Part shown: positions 17,925-26,925 of the stretch, piece by piece
Layout of the letters: every line of letters begins with the position of its first letter
Position numbering within the stretch: the first letter of the stretch is position 1
Source of the DNA: Campylobacterales bacterium
GTDB taxonomy: Bacteria > Campylobacterota > Campylobacteria > Campylobacterales > Sulfurimonadaceae
Direction of reading: 5' to 3'
NCBI GenBank assembly: GCA_016938735.1
Contig: JAFGUB010000032.1
Coordinates: forward strand, 62,001-126,000
DNA length: 64,000 bases
Notes under the pieces: model-generated
Database searches by the model: none
The model's input: the letters and a program-made list of their open reading frames with translations, nothing else
Told to the model about the DNA's origin: nothing
Position numbers and translations under genes: made by a program

Positions 17925-18608
17925 ATGCTTATATACGGAAAACAGCCCATTTATCATCTGATCGAGCGTCATCCACAGCGAATCAAGATTCTCTATTTGG
18001 CCAAAGAGCTTGACGCTAAAGAGTACAACAGAGTCATGAGTATTGGATTTGAGGTGAAGCGTATTCCGCAAAATGCTGCACAGGCGATGAGCAAAAGCGG
18101 CAATCATCAAGGTTTTCTAGCAGAGATCGAACCTCCACTTCCCTGCTTGCTAAGTGATCTGCATCAACCCCGCTTTGTAGTGCTGCTCGCCGGCATTACC
18201 GATGTCGGCAATATCGGTGCGATCATTCGCAGTGCCTACGCACTCGGTGCCGATGCGGTTGCGGTCTGCGGGCTAAAGAGTTTGGCGTTAGAGGGAGTGA
18301 TTCGCAGCTCTTCGGGGGCGCTCTTTGAGCTACCGCTGATTGTGCAACACAACATCCTCGATCTCATCAACGACCTAAAAACACAAGGATTTGCCCTTTA
18401 CGGAGCGTACATGCACGGCGAAGACATACGGGAGACGGTTTTGACGCCCAAAAGAGCGCTGGTGCTTGGCAATGAGGGCGAAGGAATTGCACCGCGCGTA
18501 ATGGCCAAAATTGACTATAAAGTACGGATTTCTATGGCACATGCGTTCGATTCACTCAATGTTAGTGCCGCAGGGGCCATTTTGATGGATAGGATGCGAC
18601 ATGGTTGA
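17925..18608 (+). CDS. rlmB: TrmH/SpoU-family rRNA 2-prime-O-methyltransferase, RlmB type
   Basis: This is a SPOUT methyltransferase, probably for G2251 of 23S rRNA. The 227-residue product begins with the RlmB-type MLIYGKQPIYHLIE substrate-binding domain and shows the three TrmH motifs: NIGAIIRSA, LVLGNEGEGI and FDSLNVSAAGAI. It is 5 bases after rsmI and overlaps the next gene by 8 bases. A second SpoU protein at 33174 is a paralogue, so the exact target of each is uncertain; the name rests on the N-terminal domain and genome context. Confidence 0.8.
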   Translation: MLIYGKQPIYHLIERHPQRIKILYLAKELDAKEYNRVMSIGFEVKRIPQNAAQAMSKSGNHQGFLAEIEPPLPCLLSDLHQPRFVVLLAGITDVGNIGAIIRSAYALGADAVAVCGLKSLALEGVIRSSSGALFELPLIVQHNILDLINDLKTQGFALYGAYMHGEDIRETVLTPKRALVLGNEGEGIAPRVMAKIDYKVRISMAHAFDSLNVSAAGAILMDRMRHG

Positions 18609-19425
18609 CGTACTTGAACCGCTCAAGCGACTTGACCCGGAAACCATCTCTTCGCGTACGAAAATTTCACCCGCCAATATCAAGAGGCTACTTAACCGAG
18701 AGTTTGAATCTTTTAGTAAAGTACAGTTTTTTGGTTTTATATCCATTTTGGAGCGTGAGTACGGGATTGATCTGTATTTGCTCAAAGAGGATTACGCGGC
18801 GTTTGACGCTGCTCGGCATCCAAGATTGCAAGAGCGCGAGTACGTTTTGGGGACGCCTCGGGAGCGTAGATCGGGGCGATGGTGGCTAGGAGTGCTGATG
18901 CTGGCTTTGCTTGCTTGGACGATCTACACACTGCTGCCGGTGCGTTCAAGTGAGCAGGCTACGACCGTAGAGTATGCAGCGATCAGTAAGGCCAAAGAGC
19001 GGCTTGAAGCTGCACATCAACAAGCGCTTAGTGAGGCGAATCTATCAAGCTCTAGTGAGTCGGCAGGACTTTTGATGTCGAGCATAGCCATAACAGCGCA
19101 AGAAACGTTTGCATCATCGGTGGCAGCAAGCAGTGCGGCAGGTACAGCCGAACTGATACTCATGCCAGCACGACGGTTGTGGCTTGGATTGATTGATGCG
19201 GACAGCGGGCAGAAGATGCAGCAGATTATTGAATCGCCTTTTGAGATCAATACCTCAAAAAGATGGCGCGGTATTCTTGGTCACGGTTATGTCGAGGTGC
19301 GCGTCAATGGCGTCGCCCAAAGCTATCGTACACCTGACAAACTTTGGTTTGTATACGATAACGGTACCTTCGAGATTGTGGATTCAACTGTTTTTCTTCA
19401 GCTCAACGGCGGTAAGGCGTGGTGA
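18601..19425 (+). CDS. RodZ-like bitopic membrane protein
   Basis: The 274-residue product has an N-terminal helix-turn-helix-like segment (about 10-60), a basic patch (RERRSGR), one membrane helix at about 98-114, a Ser/Ala-rich periplasmic linker (about 130-180) and a C-terminal beta domain (LWLGLIDADSG... and KLWFVYDNGTFEIV). This is the arrangement of RodZ, which links MreB filaments to wall synthesis and cell shape; the C-terminal part corresponds to DUF4115. The HTH is divergent. It overlaps the neighbours on both sides, indicating one operon. Confidence 0.65.
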   Translation: MVDVLEPLKRLDPETISSRTKISPANIKRLLNREFESFSKVQFFGFISILEREYGIDLYLLKEDYAAFDAARHPRLQEREYVLGTPRERRSGRWWLGVLMLALLAWTIYTLLPVRSSEQATTVEYAAISKAKERLEAAHQQALSEANLSSSSESAGLLMSSIAITAQETFASSVAASSAAGTAELILMPARRLWLGLIDADSGQKMQQIIESPFEINTSKRWRGILGHGYVEVRVNGVAQSYRTPDKLWFVYDNGTFEIVDSTVFLQLNGGKAW

Positions 19426-20243
19426 TTAAAGCTACTCTGCTTTGTCTCTTTTTGGAATCGATGCTTTTGGCTTTGAGTCCGGTTCATGAAAAAATCAGTT
19501 CATTTATCGGATCGGATGTGTACGAGAAGAACCGTGCTTTTGTCGAGATGATCTTTAAAGACGAGTCTGCCTATCATCGCAATGGTCGTGTAGATGTTGT
19601 AGCGATCGCTCAGACCTTGAGAGATAATGGCCTTTTAGGGCTTTTCTTTGATTCGCCTACATCCATTAAATTGACGTTTCGTACGAATGGCCCGCCGCTC
19701 TTTTTTGTTAAGCTCATGGGAGACACGCTTAGAGATTTGGGATACTATCGCTATGTGACAGAGTACTCAAAAAATGATGCAGAAGGGTTTGTCTGGACGG
19801 TCGCTCTTGTCTCCGAATACGCAACAGACCCGACAGCCATGCAACGAGAGCTTCGTAAGCGGGGGTGTGATATTGCCGATATACGCAGGAGCGACGCGTA
19901 TGAGTGGCATTACGATATCGATATGCAAGAAGCACGCTTGGAGGTGCAGCAGATCGGTGCAGGAGCTCAAGTAGAGCTTAAGAGTGTGCTCTCTCCTCAC
20001 TGGCTTGATGTTTCAACGGTCAAAACATTGGTTTTAACCAGTCTGCGGTCGAACCAATGGCATCCGTATATTACGTTTTATGACCGCAAAATGCGTTTGC
20101 TTAAGATCTATCAACGTGATGAAAAGACATGGCAAATCAAGATCCAGCTTCCCAGGGACTGTGTGTATGCCAAGATCGGAGATCTCTATCATCTGAAAAA
20201 CATTAAAGAGGGTTTGCAGATTCAGGCGCTTGGCGAGAAATGA
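19419..20243 (+). CDS. Conserved exported protein of unknown function
   Basis: The product has about 274 residues. The start is one of two consecutive GTG codons (19419, 19422) overlapping the end of the RodZ-like gene. A hydrophobic N-terminus (KATLLCLFLESMLLALS) looks like a signal peptide. The mature part has mixed alpha-beta character with FFDSPTSIKLTF and WHPYITFYDRKMRLLKIY segments and no recognised domain. Coupling to the RodZ-like gene suggests a role at the cell envelope, which is only an inference. Confidence 0.6.
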   Translation: MVIKATLLCLFLESMLLALSPVHEKISSFIGSDVYEKNRAFVEMIFKDESAYHRNGRVDVVAIAQTLRDNGLLGLFFDSPTSIKLTFRTNGPPLFFVKLMGDTLRDLGYYRYVTEYSKNDAEGFVWTVALVSEYATDPTAMQRELRKRGCDIADIRRSDAYEWHYDIDMQEARLEVQQIGAGAQVELKSVLSPHWLDVSTVKTLVLTSLRSNQWHPYITFYDRKMRLLKIYQRDEKTWQIKIQLPRDCVYAKIGDLYHLKNIKEGLQIQALGEK

Positions 20244-20300
20244 GTGAGCGCTTCAAGGTTGTGCTAGAATGTCACCCACAATTTTCCTATAGGTACACCA

Positions 20301-21527
20301 ATGTTTGATGAGATAGAGTTCGATCGGATAAAACGTCTTCCAAAGTATGTCTTCGCAGAGGTCAATGAGCTGAAAATGGCCGAGCGGCGTGCCGGTGCGG
20401 ACGTGATTGACTTTAGTATGGGTAATCCAGACGGAGACACCCCTGAACACATCCGCGCCAAACTACTTGAATCGGCGCAAAAGACCAAAACCCACGGCTA
20501 TTCGGCCTCTAAGGGTATCTATAAGCTAAGATTGGCAATTTGCGATTGGTACAAGCGCCGCTACGACGTCGATATCGACCCTGAAACCGAAGCAGTTGCC
20601 ACTATGGGCTCTAAAGAGGGTTATGCGCATTTAGCGTATGCGATCACTAACCCCGGCGATGTTGCCGTAGTGCCTGATCCGACTTACCCGATTCACTCTT
20701 ACGGCTTTATACTTGCCGGCGGAAACGTGCAGAAGATGAAACTCCCGTTCGATGAAGATTACAACGTTGATGAAGATCAGTTCTTTCTCAACCTTGAAAC
20801 GGCGTTTAAAGACTCCTTCCCGCGCCCCAAATATGTTGTAGTGAACTTCCCGCACAACCCATCGACGGCGACCGTAACCCCCCATTTTTATGAGCGTCTG
20901 GTGGCGATGGCTAAAAAAGATCGTTTTTACATTATTAGTGACATTGCCTATGGAGACATTACGTTTCGTGGTTACAAAACGCCTTCGATTATGTCGGTTC
21001 CGGGCGCGAAAGATGTGGCCATTGAGAGCTTCACGCTCTCAAAAAGTTACAATATGGCCGGCTGGCGCGTCGGTTTTTTTGTCGGCAATAAAAAGCTCAT
21101 CGGTGCTTTGCAAAAGATCAAATCCTGGCTTGACTACGGGATGTTTACGCCGATTCAGGTAGCCGCTACGGTTGCCCTCAACGGGGATCAATCGTGTGTT
21201 GAGGAGATTGTTGATAAGTACGACAAGCGCCAAGATGCGTTGATCGATGCCTTTAACCGCGCGGGATGGCCGATTCGTCGCAATCAGGCTTCGATGTTTG
21301 TTTGGGCGAAAATCCCTGAGTGTGCTGCACATCTGGGTTCGCTAGAGTTTGCCAAACGCCTTTTGGTCGAAGCTCAGGTCGCCGTAGCACCGGGTATCGG
21401 CTTTGGGGAGTACGGTGAGGGTTATGTGCGCATTGCATTGATCGAAAATGAGAAACGCATCCGGCAAGCGGCAAAAAACATCAAACGGTTCTTATGCCAG
21501 TTTGAGGGTGCCAAGGAGTGTGAATGA
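20301..21527 (+). CDS. Class I/II pyridoxal-phosphate aminotransferase, AlaC-like
   Basis: The 408-residue enzyme has the fold-type I aminotransferase layout. The PLP lysine lies in SFTLSKSYNMAGWRVGF, and SMGNPDGDTP, NFPHNPSTA and the C-terminal YVRIALIENEKR arginine segment match AlaC/LL-diaminopimelate aminotransferase relatives. Likely substrates are alanine/pyruvate/glutamate or succinyl/LL-diaminopimelate; sequence alone does not decide. It overlaps hom by 4 bases, which favours a role in aspartate-family amino acids. A TAGAAT box lies about 40 bases upstream of the ATG. Confidence 0.85.
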   Translation: MFDEIEFDRIKRLPKYVFAEVNELKMAERRAGADVIDFSMGNPDGDTPEHIRAKLLESAQKTKTHGYSASKGIYKLRLAICDWYKRRYDVDIDPETEAVATMGSKEGYAHLAYAITNPGDVAVVPDPTYPIHSYGFILAGGNVQKMKLPFDEDYNVDEDQFFLNLETAFKDSFPRPKYVVVNFPHNPSTATVTPHFYERLVAMAKKDRFYIISDIAYGDITFRGYKTPSIMSVPGAKDVAIESFTLSKSYNMAGWRVGFFVGNKKLIGALQKIKSWLDYGMFTPIQVAATVALNGDQSCVEEIVDKYDKRQDALIDAFNRAGWPIRRNQASMFVWAKIPECAAHLGSLEFAKRLLVEAQVAVAPGIGFGEYGEGYVRIALIENEKRIRQAAKNIKRFLCQFEGAKECE

Positions 21528-22786
21528 TACGTGTCGGAGTGATCGGCGTCGGTACGGTCGGTACATCGGTTGTTAAGATTCTTGAAGAGAACAGCGACAT
21601 CATTGAAGCCCGCGCCGGTAGTAAGATTATCGTCAAGACTGGTGCCGTACGATCGCTTGAGAAGGCAAGGGGTCTCTCAATACCTTTAACCACTGATCCA
21701 TACGATATTGTGAATGATCCTGAAATCGACATCGTCGTAGAGTTGATGGGCGGGGCCGAAGCTCCTTATGCTGTGGTGAAGCAGGCGTTACAAAACGGTA
21801 AAGCGGTAGTAACCGCCAATAAAGCGATGCTGGCTTATCATCGCTATGAGCTTCAAGACTTTGCCGGAGATTTGCCGTTTGAGTTTGAAGCCAGTGTTGC
21901 CGGCGGCATACCGATTATCAATGCCCTTCGCGATGGTCTTTCTGCCAATCATATTGAATCCATTGTGGGTATTATGAACGGTACATGTAACTATATGCTC
22001 AGCAAAATGATGCATGAGGGTGTGGCGTTTGATGCGATCTTGAAAGAGGCGCAGGCATTGGGCTACGCGGAGGCCGATCCGACGTTTGACATCGGCGGAT
22101 TTGATGCCGCCCATAAGCTGCTGATTTTAGCTTCGATTGCGTATGGCATCGATGCCAAGCCCGAAGATATTCTTATTGAGGGTATCGAAGCGGTGACGCA
22201 AGATGACATCTATTTTGCCAAAGAGTTCGGCTATGCGCTCAAGCTGCTGGCCATTGCCAAGCGTGACGGCGATGAGGTTGAACTTCGTGTGCATGCTGCT
22301 TTAATAGATGCGAACGAAATGATCGCTAAGATCGATGGTGTGATGAATGGTATCAGTGTTGTCGGCGACAAGGTGGGTGAGACACTTTATTATGGTCCGG
22401 GCGCAGGCGGGGATGCGACGGCCAGCGCTGTAATTGCCAATATTATAGACATTGCCAGATCAGGTCGTAAAAGCCGTCCGATGTTGGGTTTTGACCGGCC
22501 TTTGGAACACGGTTTGCGTCTCAAAGCAAAAGAGGCGATTCGCTCTAAGTATTATTTGCGGCTTAAAGTGGTCGATGAACCGGGTGTCTTGGCGCAGATC
22601 AGCAAGATTTTCGGCGAGCATACCATTTCGATTGCCGCTATGCTGCAAAACAGCATCGACAGCCGCTATGCTAATCTACTCTTTTCAACCCATACAGCCC
22701 ATGAGCGTGACATCCAAAAAGTGCTTTTGGAGCTAGAGGGGCTTCATTTTGTGGCTGCAAAACCGGTTATGATTCGCATTGTGTGA
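21524..22786 (+). CDS. hom: Homoserine dehydrogenase
   Basis: This enzyme reduces aspartate semialdehyde to homoserine for threonine and methionine synthesis. The 420-residue product has the nucleotide-binding GVIGVGTVGTSV at the N-terminus, VVTANKAMLA, the catalytic-domain GIMNGTCNYML and a C-terminal ACT domain (LKVVDEPGVLAQISKIF) for feedback control, usually by threonine. It has the standard monofunctional length. It is coupled to the upstream aminotransferase and ends in a terminator. Confidence 0.95.
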   Translation: MIRVGVIGVGTVGTSVVKILEENSDIIEARAGSKIIVKTGAVRSLEKARGLSIPLTTDPYDIVNDPEIDIVVELMGGAEAPYAVVKQALQNGKAVVTANKAMLAYHRYELQDFAGDLPFEFEASVAGGIPIINALRDGLSANHIESIVGIMNGTCNYMLSKMMHEGVAFDAILKEAQALGYAEADPTFDIGGFDAAHKLLILASIAYGIDAKPEDILIEGIEAVTQDDIYFAKEFGYALKLLAIAKRDGDEVELRVHAALIDANEMIAKIDGVMNGISVVGDKVGETLYYGPGAGGDATASAVIANIIDIARSGRKSRPMLGFDRPLEHGLRLKAKEAIRSKYYLRLKVVDEPGVLAQISKIFGEHTISIAAMLQNSIDSRYANLLFSTHTAHERDIQKVLLELEGLHFVAAKPVMIRIV

Positions 22787-22803
22787 ATCATAGCCTCTTT
22801 TTA
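22771..22803 (+). terminator. Probable terminator overlapping the end of hom
   Basis: GATTCGCA (22771-22778) pairs with TGTGAATC (22782-22789) with one G-U pair and a three-base loop, followed after five bases by CTCTTTTT. It includes the hom stop codon. Confidence 0.55.
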
Positions 22804-22963
22804 ATATTATTTTTACCTTAATTTCGATAGCATACGCTTCCGTTTTGCCTTACTTGGACAAATTTGTTGAATGTTTGTCGATACCTGAGGGTATCCGCAA
22901 GTATTGGTGCCGCGTCGGCGCACCTACATGTAAGGATAAGCGAAGCCAAATTTGGAGCTTACC

Positions 22964-23077
22964 ATGAAAGTACGTTCTTCCGTAAAGAAGATGTGTGATG
23001 ACTGTAAAGTGATCAAACGTAAAGGAATTGTAAGAGTAATCTGCAAAACCCCTAAACACAAACAGAGACAAGGATAA
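22964..23077 (+). CDS. rpmJ: 50S ribosomal protein L36
   Basis: L36 has 37 residues here, starting [17 protein letters not shown]; it is the zinc-ribbon form, with C11 and C14 plus C27 and a later histidine (H32) as the usual CxxC...C...H ligands. GGAG precedes the ATG. It heads the rpmJ-rpsM-rpsK-rpsD-rpoA-rplQ operon and ends 2 bases before rpsM. The usual partner infA is not directly upstream; hom is. A palindrome copy (22924) lies in its upstream region. Confidence 0.97.
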   Translation: MKVRSSVKKMCDDCKVIKRKGIVRVICKTPKHKQRQG

Positions 23078-23079
23078 GC

Positions 23080-23442
23080 ATGGCACGTATCGCTGGTGTA
23101 GACTTACCTAAGAAAAAAAGAGTTGAGTATGGATTGACCTATGTCTATGGCATCGGTTTGCATACTTCACGCCTCATTCTCGACGCAGCCGGAATCGATT
23201 ACAACAAGCGCGTTTATGAGTTGAGCGAAGATGATGTTGCGAACATCACCAAAGAGATTCGTGCTAAGCACACGGTTGAAGGTGATCTGCGCAAGCAAGT
23301 GGCTATGGACATCAAGTCATTGATGGATCTAGGCAGCTTCCGTGGACTGCGTCATCGCAAAGGATTGCCATGCCGTGGCCAAAGCACAAAAACCAATGCG
23401 CGTACACGCAAGGGTAAACGTAAAACTGTCGGTTCGGCGTGA
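23080..23442 (+). CDS. rpsM: 30S ribosomal protein S13
   Basis: S13 sits in the head of the small subunit and contacts the P-site tRNA and the 50S subunit. The 120-residue product begins [14 protein letters not shown], has the helix-two-turn-helix ([14 protein letters not shown]) and ends in the basic tail ([17 protein letters not shown]) that touches tRNA. It lies between rpmJ and rpsK in the conserved alpha operon order. Confidence 0.98.
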   Translation: MARIAGVDLPKKKRVEYGLTYVYGIGLHTSRLILDAAGIDYNKRVYELSEDDVANITKEIRAKHTVEGDLRKQVAMDIKSLMDLGSFRGLRHRKGLPCRGQSTKTNARTRKGKRKTVGSA

Positions 23443-23454
23443 GGATAACAGCAG

Positions 23455-23847
23455 ATGGCAAAAAGAAAAGTAACTCGTAAAAAAGTTGTCAAAAAAAATA
23501 TTGCGCGGGGAGTGATTCACATTTCCGCTTCGTTCAACAACACGCTCGTTACCATCACGGATGAGATGGGTAACATGATCGCGTGGAGCTCAGCTGGAAG
23601 TTTAGGCTTCAAAGGTAGCAAGAAGTCCACTCCATTCGCTGCTCAAGCAGCAGTAGAAGCAGCAGTAGAAAAAGCGAAAATTCATGGGCTTAAAGAGCTT
23701 GGTATCAGAGTACAAGGTCCTGGATCAGGTCGTGAAACTGCTGTTAAATCTGTCGGTGCAATCGAAGGTATCCGCGTTACGTTCATGAAAGATGTAACGC
23801 CACTACCACACAACGGTTGTCGTGCACCAAAACGTCGTAGAGTGTAA
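23455..23847 (+). CDS. rpsK: 30S ribosomal protein S11
   Basis: S11 forms part of the mRNA exit region of the platform. The 130-residue product carries [18 protein letters not shown], the GPGSGRE segment and the C-terminal [15 protein letters not shown] typical of the family. A Shine-Dalgarno-like GAGGATAA lies upstream. It is co-transcribed with rpsM and rpsD. Confidence 0.98.
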   Translation: MAKRKVTRKKVVKKNIARGVIHISASFNNTLVTITDEMGNMIAWSSAGSLGFKGSKKSTPFAAQAAVEAAVEKAKIHGLKELGIRVQGPGSGRETAVKSVGAIEGIRVTFMKDVTPLPHNGCRAPKRRRV

Positions 23848-23859
23848 GGAGGATCAACA

Positions 23860-24486
23860 ATGGCAAGATACAGAGGTCCAGTAGAAAAAATCGAAAGAAG
23901 ATTCGGTGTCAGTCTCAATCTTAAAGGTGAGCGTCGCTTGGCCGGTAAATCGGCATTAGATAAGCGCCCTTATGCACCGGGTCAACACGGACAGCGTCGT
24001 AAAAAGCCTTCTGAATATGGTCTTCAGCTGAATGAAAAGCAAAAAGCCAAATTCATGTATGGTCTTTCCGAAAAGCAGATGCAAGCGGTCTTCGCCGAAG
24101 CGAAACGCAGAGCAGGTAATACAGGTACCAACCTTGTAACCCTTTTAGAGCAGCGCCTTGACAACGTAGTGTACCGTATGGGCTTTGCTACAACCCGCCG
24201 TTTCGCACGCCAGTTGGTTAACCATGGGCATGTGATCGTAGACGGTCAACGTGTCGATATTCCGTCGTTCCGTGTTAAGCCGGGGCAAAAAGTGGAAATT
24301 CATGAGAAAAGCAAGAAAAACGTACAGGTAGTGCGCGCCCTTGAACTGACCAACCAAACGGGCTTGGCTCCATGGGTTGATATCGATGCTGAAAAAGTGT
24401 TCGGTATTTTCACACGCTTGCCTGAACGTGATGAGGTTGTTATCCCGGTTGAAGAACGTCTGATCGTTGAGCTTTACTCGAAATAA
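23860..24486 (+). CDS. rpsD: 30S ribosomal protein S4
   Basis: S4 is a primary 16S rRNA-binding protein and nucleates 30S assembly. The 208-residue product has [14 protein letters not shown] at the start, [18 protein letters not shown], and the S4 RNA-binding domain at about 100-160 ([20 protein letters not shown]). It lacks the N-terminal zinc cysteines found in some bacteria. AAGGAGG precedes the ATG. In other bacteria S4 represses this operon; no such structure can be judged here. Confidence 0.98.
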   Translation: MARYRGPVEKIERRFGVSLNLKGERRLAGKSALDKRPYAPGQHGQRRKKPSEYGLQLNEKQKAKFMYGLSEKQMQAVFAEAKRRAGNTGTNLVTLLEQRLDNVVYRMGFATTRRFARQLVNHGHVIVDGQRVDIPSFRVKPGQKVEIHEKSKKNVQVVRALELTNQTGLAPWVDIDAEKVFGIFTRLPERDEVVIPVEERLIVELYSK

Positions 24487-24511
24487 TACATAACTATAAA
24501 GGCACTGACGC

Positions 24512-25504
24512 ATGAACAAAATCAAAACATCGCCGCTTCTTCCGCAAGAGTTTGTTGTAGAGCAGATTAGTGATAACGAAGCCAATGTGATTGCCTATCC
24601 CTTTGAGACGGGTTATGCGGTCTCTTTGGCGCATCCGCTTCGTCGCTTTTTGCTTAGCAGCTCTGTGGGATTTGCACCAGTCGCCATCAAAATCGAGGGT
24701 GCTCAGCATGAATTTGATTCTGTGCGCGGTATGCTCGAAGATATTTCTGATTTCATTATCAACCTCAAAGGTGTACGCTTTAAGCTAAAGAACAACGCTA
24801 AAGAGGTTGAAATATCCTACAGTTTCATCGGACCTTGCGAAATCAAAGGAAGTGATCTTGGAGGCGAAAGCGTTGAGGTGGTAACACCGGATGCGTTTTT
24901 GGCGACGCTCAATGAAGATGCAACACTAAACTTTTCATTGAAAATTTACCAAGGGATCGGTTACGTACCGAGCGAAGAGATTAGAGATCAGCTCGATGAC
25001 GGTTATATCGCTTTGGATGCCTACTTTACTCCAGTGCGAAGAGCTACCTACAAAATAGAGAACGTTCTGGTAGAAGACAACCCGAATTTTGAAAAAGTGG
25101 TACTGAATATCGTTACGGATGGACAAATTTCTCCGCATGAGGCCTTTAAAAATGCATTGCAAGTGATGTATGCACAACTCTCTGTATTTAATAGCGAGAT
25201 CAACATTCAACTGCCTACTTCGATCGAACGATCCGAAGAGACACCGGAGTTGAGACGTCTGATGAGCCGTATCGACGAACTTGGATTGAGTGCACGAAGC
25301 TTTAACTGTTTGGATCGATCAAGCATCAAGTATATTGGTGAGATTGTGATAATGAGTCAGAATGACTTGAAAAATGTCAAGAATCTTGGCAAAAAGTCGT
25401 TTGAAGAGATTGTCGAAAAAATCGAAGAGTACGGATTTAGCGTTGGTGCTGAATTGCCTGCCGATCTTCTAGCGACGATAAAAAAGAAAATAGAAGCTGA
25501 ATAA
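24512..25504 (+). CDS. rpoA: DNA-directed RNA polymerase subunit alpha
   Basis: The alpha subunit dimerises to start polymerase assembly; its C-terminal domain contacts promoters and activators. It has 330 residues, with the N-terminal assembly domain ([22 protein letters not shown]), a short linker near 235-245 and the C-terminal helix-hairpin-helix domain (about 250-320, [20 protein letters not shown] and [15 protein letters not shown]). It is of normal length and in its usual place between rpsD and rplQ. Confidence 0.98.
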   Translation: MNKIKTSPLLPQEFVVEQISDNEANVIAYPFETGYAVSLAHPLRRFLLSSSVGFAPVAIKIEGAQHEFDSVRGMLEDISDFIINLKGVRFKLKNNAKEVEISYSFIGPCEIKGSDLGGESVEVVTPDAFLATLNEDATLNFSLKIYQGIGYVPSEEIRDQLDDGYIALDAYFTPVRRATYKIENVLVEDNPNFEKVVLNIVTDGQISPHEAFKNALQVMYAQLSVFNSEINIQLPTSIERSEETPELRRLMSRIDELGLSARSFNCLDRSSIKYIGEIVIMSQNDLKNVKNLGKKSFEEIVEKIEEYGFSVGAELPADLLATIKKKIEAE

Positions 25505-25513
25505 GGATACCCA

Positions 25514-25864
25514 ATGAGACATCGTCATGGATACCGCAAACTGGGGCGCACCAGTGCACACCGTGCTGCATTGCTGAAGAACCTCACGATTGCATTAGTT
25601 GAGAGTGGAAAAATCGAGACGACGCTGCCTAAGGCGAAGGAACTTCGCTCTTATGTCGAGAAATTGATTACCACCGCCGGAAAAGGTGATGCCAATGCAC
25701 ACCGTGCAGTTTTTGCTTCTCTGCAAAATAAAGAAGCAACCAAAAAACTGGTCAATGAGATTGGTCCAAAATATGTAGAAAGACCGGGTGGTTATACCCG
25801 TATTACCCGTACGCGTATTCGCCGCGGCGATGCAACTACAATGGCATTTGTCGAACTCGTTTAA
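25514..25864 (+). CDS. rplQ: 50S ribosomal protein L17
   Basis: L17 lies near the peptide exit tunnel. The 116-residue product has the standard start [17 protein letters not shown] and the ending [20 protein letters not shown]. It is the last gene of the operon; a strong terminator overlaps its stop codon. Confidence 0.98.
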   Translation: MRHRHGYRKLGRTSAHRAALLKNLTIALVESGKIETTLPKAKELRSYVEKLITTAGKGDANAHRAVFASLQNKEATKKLVNEIGPKYVERPGGYTRITRTRIRRGDATTMAFVELV

Positions 25865-25890
25865 GAGTTCGACCTCTGCTTTTACTTTTA
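25850..25890 (+). terminator. Terminator of the ribosomal alpha operon
   Basis: GTCGAACTC (25850-25858) and GAGTTCGAC (25865-25873) make a perfect 9-bp stem with the rplQ stop codon in the loop; T-rich sequence follows. Confidence 0.8.
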
Positions 25891-26008
25891 CTCCCTCCTT
25901 ACATGTACTCCGACGCGCTTAATGCACATTGCCTACCTCCCTTTCTTTATGACGTGTTAAGCGAGTTTGCCCTATTTTTCCGGGACAGTTTATAAAAGGT
26001 TTAAATAG

Positions 26009-26284
26009 ATGATTCCATTTAGTGACGAAGAGTTGATGGCGCCCGTGCGGCGTGTAATCGAAAAGGTTCGACCATCGTTGGCACTTGATGGCGGTGATAT
26101 TGATTTTATTACTGTCAAAAACGGTGTGGTATATGTGCAGCTCAAAGGGGCTTGTGTCGGATGTGGCAGCAGCGGTAACACACTCAAATATGGGGTAGAG
26201 CGTCAATTGCGAATTGATATACACCCGGAACTCTCCGTCGTCAATGTTCCGTTTGGGATGGAAAATCAGATTGACAATCTTTAA
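26009..26284 (+). CDS. NifU C-terminal-domain iron-sulfur scaffold protein
   Basis: The 91-residue product is a stand-alone NifU C-terminal domain (Nfu type), which carries or transfers Fe-S clusters. C49 and C52 in ACVGCGSS bind the cluster across a dimer; RPSLALDGGDIDFI is the other family signature. It stands between the ribosomal operon terminator and a small hypothetical gene. A 144-base upstream gap contains one palindrome (25899) and no clear promoter. Confidence 0.9.
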   Translation: MIPFSDEELMAPVRRVIEKVRPSLALDGGDIDFITVKNGVVYVQLKGACVGCGSSGNTLKYGVERQLRIDIHPELSVVNVPFGMENQIDNL

Positions 26285-26340
26285 AATCAACCGAATATTC
26301 CGATATCTTAATGATGAATTGATAGGTTAAGGAGCGCGAG

Positions 26341-26925
26341 ATGAAGACAATTAATAAATTTAAAGCCCTCGCCACAGCAAATGATAGTTTCAACAAGGCG
26401 GATTACGCGCAAGCATTAAGACACTACGCTTTAGTGCTTAAAGACTATCCAAGCTCAAAAGAAGCTTATAACGGTGCCATATTGGCTGAGATGGCGATGA
26501 GCGGCGAAGTGAGTGCTGTCGCACTTTTTGACTATTATGAAGTCTTGCGCAGTGAAAACGCCGAAGAAGCGGATGTGATCATGAGTGAAATACTCAGTTC
26601 GATGGACGGTACGCTTGATGAGATTGCACAAATTATTTCAACACCGATCAAACAACGAGTTGAGCTTGAAAATGGTATCAGCTACGCCGAGTTTAAAATG
26701 TTGGTTGAAGAAGAAGGTGATTTCAAGCGCATCTTCGAAAATATTATGTTTTCTACCCGTGTCATCATTACTGAAAAAGAGGATTTTTTAGATTTTCTCG
26801 AAGCATTGCTCGGACATGGTTTTACCGAAATGGCGCTGAGTTACGCGGAAAGTGCGCTCTCTGTCTACAGAAATGATGTGAAACTCAATCGTATTTTTGA
26901 AATGATGCAGACTAAAGGCGCTTGA
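26341..26925 (+). CDS. Tetratricopeptide-like hypothetical protein
   Basis: The 194-residue product is acidic, mostly helical and has no signal peptide. The N-terminal half (NDSFNKADYAQALRHYALVLKDYPSSKEAY) reads as one or two TPR repeats; the rest has a regular helix pattern without a known domain. AAGGAG is well placed before the ATG. The murE start (TTG) follows its stop codon without a gap, so the two are translationally coupled. A role in wall synthesis is possible but unproven. Confidence 0.65.
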   Translation: MKTINKFKALATANDSFNKADYAQALRHYALVLKDYPSSKEAYNGAILAEMAMSGEVSAVALFDYYEVLRSENAEEADVIMSEILSSMDGTLDEIAQIISTPIKQRVELENGISYAEFKMLVEEEGDFKRIFENIMFSTRVIITEKEDFLDFLEALLGHGFTEMALSYAESALSVYRNDVKLNRIFEMMQTKGA

